Translations under genes and position numbers: made by a program
NCBI GenBank assembly: GCA_964373615.1
Contig: CAYJVP010000057.1
Span: 1 to 6,877, forward strand
DNA from: CAYJVP01 sp964373615
GTDB lineage: Bacteria; Patescibacteriota; Patescibacteriia; UBA9934; GWF2-40-263
Direction of reading: 5' to 3'
DNA: 6,877 bases
Shown here: positions 5,594-6,877 of the stretch, one piece after another
How the letters are laid out: each line of letters opens with the position of its first letter
Position numbering within the stretch: the stretch's first letter is position 1
Notes under the pieces: model-generated
Told to the model about the DNA's origin: nothing
The model's input: the letters and a program-made list of their open reading frames with translations, nothing else
The model's database searches: none

Positions 5594-6658
5594 ATGGTCG
5601 CACGGCGGCCGATGGCTCTCGACGGCGAGCTGCATCTCACGCTCCGCTACGGCGAGAACGCGCACCAGACGCCGGCGCACCTGTACCGCAAGCCCGGCGA
5701 GCTCCACCCGCTCGCAATCGTGAACTTCACGCAGGCGCTCGGGGAGCTCCCGTCCTCGACGAACCTGACCGACATCGACCGCCTGCGCGAGACCATCCAC
5801 CGCATCGCGGTCGGGTTCAAGCAGAACGCTCGCGCGGTGCCGTTCATCGCCGCGGCCGGCAAGCACGGGAACCTGTGCGGCGGCGCAGTCGCGGAGTCGT
5901 CGGTCGAGGCGATCGAGAAGGCGCTCGACGGCGACCCGATCTCGGTGTTCGGCGGCACGATCATGGTGAACTTCCCGATCGGCGAGGAAGAGGCCCGTGC
6001 CATCCGGACGTACAAGGTCGAGGAGGCGACCGACGGGACGCCGGGCAAGCGCCTGGTCGACAACATCGCGGCCCCGAGCTTCACGCCCGAGGCACTCGCG
6101 CTTCTCAATCGCCTGCACGGCAAGTGCCGGCTGTTCACAAACCCGTCGCTCGGGGAGCTCGGCGAGATCGACCTCCCGAAGGGGACGGTCGTGCGCGACC
6201 TGCTCGGCGGCCTGATCGAACAGCCGCGCAACCAGTTCGTGCTCCAGATCAGCGACGGACGCATGGAGATCACGGGCACGCTCGACGCCGAGCGCGCCGA
6301 GGATCTCATCCTCGCCTGGGCGATCGGCTCCTCCAGCAACTCAAACACGATCACGGTTGCGCGTGGCGGGATGCTTCTGGCCAACGCGGTCGGCCAGCAG
6401 AACCGCTGGTTCGCGGCCTATCTCGTTCGGATGATCGCTGGCCTGCTCGGCCACGACCTCACGGGCGCCACCGCCTACTCGGACTCCTTCTTCCCGTTCC
6501 CGGACGGGCCGCTCGCGCTCGTCGAGGCCGGGATCGCCTTCATCTTCGCCTCGCGCGGGTCTCGCCAGGACGAACAGGTGAAAGAGGCGATCGTCTCGCG
6601 CGGGGTCGGCTTCGCCACCCTGCCAGACGGCGTCTGCCGCGGGTTCTACGGGCACTGA
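5594..6658 (+). CDS. purH: Stand-alone AICAR transformylase (PurH C-terminal domain only)
   Basis: The 354-residue protein should formylate AICAR with 10-formyl-tetrahydrofolate to give FAICAR, the penultimate step of IMP synthesis. AICARFT motifs are LRYGENAHQ (17-25), the catalytic Lys-His pair in GKHGNLCGG (89-97), SSNSNTITVARGG (247-259), NAVGQQNR (264-271) and YSDSFFPFPDG (295-305). The GIAFIFASRGSRQDEQV tail follows (313-329), and the chain ends in a terminal His. The N-terminal IMP cyclohydrolase (MGS-like) domain of normal bifunctional PurH is absent, so ring closure needs another protein. The usual Pro of KHxNPCG is Leu here. I chose ATG 5594 because GGAGG (5583-5587) lies 6 nt upstream and homology starts soon after; the 26 in-frame upstream codons overlap the promoter and hairpin. 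Base usage matches purC. Confidence 0.88.
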   Translation: MVARRPMALDGELHLTLRYGENAHQTPAHLYRKPGELHPLAIVNFTQALGELPSSTNLTDIDRLRETIHRIAVGFKQNARAVPFIAAAGKHGNLCGGAVAESSVEAIEKALDGDPISVFGGTIMVNFPIGEEEARAIRTYKVEEATDGTPGKRLVDNIAAPSFTPEALALLNRLHGKCRLFTNPSLGELGEIDLPKGTVVRDLLGGLIEQPRNQFVLQISDGRMEITGTLDAERAEDLILAWAIGSSSNSNTITVARGGMLLANAVGQQNRWFAAYLVRMIAGLLGHDLTGATAYSDSFFPFPDGPLALVEAGIAFIFASRGSRQDEQVKEAIVSRGVGFATLPDGVCRGFYGH

Positions 6659-6670
6659 TCCCTCAACTCC

Positions 6671-6702
6671 CCTCGCCACTCCTCAGGAGTCGGCGGGGTT
6701 TT
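6671..6702 (+). terminator. Intrinsic terminator of purH
   Basis: CCTCGCC (6671-6677) pairs with GGCGGGG (6692-6698) with one G-U pair, and ACTCC (6678-6682) pairs with GGAGT (6686-6690) over a TCA loop, with a bulged C at 6691. TTTT follows. It lies 12 nt after the purH stop. Confidence 0.85.
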
Positions 6703-6705
6703 CAT

Positions 6706-6727
6706 TTTTGATCCGATCGGATCAAAA
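6706..6727. repeat. 22-bp perfect palindrome
   Basis: TTTTGATCC (6706-6714) and GGATCAAAA (6719-6727) are perfect inverted repeats around a central GATC, so all 22 bp are self-complementary. The core holds three GATC sites. No T-run follows on either strand, so it does not look like a terminator. It overlaps the stop codon of the short leftward ORF (6722-6724). Confidence 0.7.
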
Positions 6728-6877
6728 TCGCCGACGCACCCATGCCTCATATGACGTAAACTCACGCCTGGCACTCTCCAGGGTCTGTTCCCGAATGAAC
6801 GTTTCAGGCGAAACCGCAGCATTTCGAGACCATTCGACTTCGCTCATGGTCCCTGAGCAAAGTCGAAGGGACAGAAT
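6722..6877 (-). CDS. Possible short or partial leftward ORF of unknown function
   Basis: On the - strand a frame is open from the window edge to TGA at 6724-6722. From the ATG at 6847-6845 it gives 41 residues, starting MSEVEWSRNAAVSPETF, continuing with IREQTLESARREFTSYEAW and ending VRRRF. Upstream codons stay open to the edge, so this may be the C-terminus of a longer gene. The ATG lies inside the 6833-6867 inverted repeat, which argues that the first residues could be repeat-derived. The segment after about residue 12 has a plausible helical, Glu/Arg-rich composition. I do not recognise the family, and the ORF is short enough to be chance. Confidence 0.3.
   Translation of the reverse strand: MLSLRLCSGTMSEVEWSRNAAVSPETFIREQTLESARREFTSYEAWVRRRF
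6828..6870. repeat. Inverted repeat of the TTCGACTTCGCTCA type
   Basis: TTCGACTTCGCTCA (6833-6846) and TGAGCAAAGTCGAA (6854-6867) pair with one mismatch over a 7-nt loop, TGGTCCC. GACCAT (6828-6833) and ATGGTC (6846-6851) offer a competing 6-bp stem, so two hairpins are mutually exclusive. From memory, related sequences are abundant intergenic repeats in several environmental bacterial lineages; only one copy is in this window. Confidence 0.6.

Noticed and set aside
5527..6711. 394-codon + strand frame overlapping purH, running into its terminator
   Set aside because: The Arg/Pro/Ala-rich translation is typical of a shifted frame in GC-rich DNA, while purH shows family motifs in its own frame.
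6706..6727. Palindrome as terminator of a leftward gene
   Set aside because: After the hairpin the - strand continues with A residues, not a T-run; the T-run is on the wrong side for either direction.
1..6877. Defence system, CRISPR array, integrase, transposase or toxin-antitoxin pair
   Set aside because: No spaced repeats, no recombinase or nuclease motifs and no paired small genes were found on either strand.

Overview
The window is bacterial chromosome with five protein-coding loci, a frame-broken PurE-like module fused to one of them, and a possible partial ORF at the right edge. No tRNA, rRNA, CRISPR array, transposase or phage gene is visible. The best guess for the host is a member of the Patescibacteria (Candidate Phyla Radiation). 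The evidence is an archaeal-type CMP kinase beside rplS, an L19 with a long acidic N-terminal extension, and a secreted acidic protein ending in two units of a kind I associate with surface proteins of that group. TGA is used as a stop throughout, so a recoded-TGA lineage is unlikely. The assignment is inference and could be wrong.

Left part (1-1240, + strand): a cytidylate-kinase-like gene is followed closely by rplS (ribosomal protein L19). The rplS promoter starts on the stop codon of the kinase. A cruciform-shaped, probably bidirectional terminator closes the block.

Middle part (1251-4127): a large secreted, probably beta-propeller protein (- strand) and an LPLAT/PlsC-type membrane acyltransferase (+ strand) are divergently transcribed. 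They share a 141-bp intergenic region whose two -35 boxes form a near-perfect dyad. The acyltransferase lacks the acidic residue of the usual HX4D motif.

Right part (4209-6702, + strand): two purine-synthesis genes, each with its own promoter, a hairpin beginning at about the predicted +1, a good Shine-Dalgarno and a terminator. The first encodes a PAICS-like SAICAR synthetase (PurC) followed, after a -1 frame break, by a shortened PurE-like carboxylase module. The second encodes a stand-alone AICAR transformylase (C-terminal half of PurH) without the IMP cyclohydrolase domain. SAICAR synthetase comes two steps before AICAR transformylase in the pathway. PurB, which acts between them, and the final IMP cyclohydrolase are not in the window. 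This block has much stronger G/C preference at third codon positions than the kinase gene, which suggests a different origin.

The right edge (6706-6877) holds a 22-bp perfect palindrome, a short leftward ORF and an inverted repeat of the TTCGACTTCGCTCA type. I see no convincing new defence or mobile system. The items most worth a second look are the frame-broken PurC-PurE fusion, the matched leaders of the two purine genes and the motif-deviant acyltransferase.
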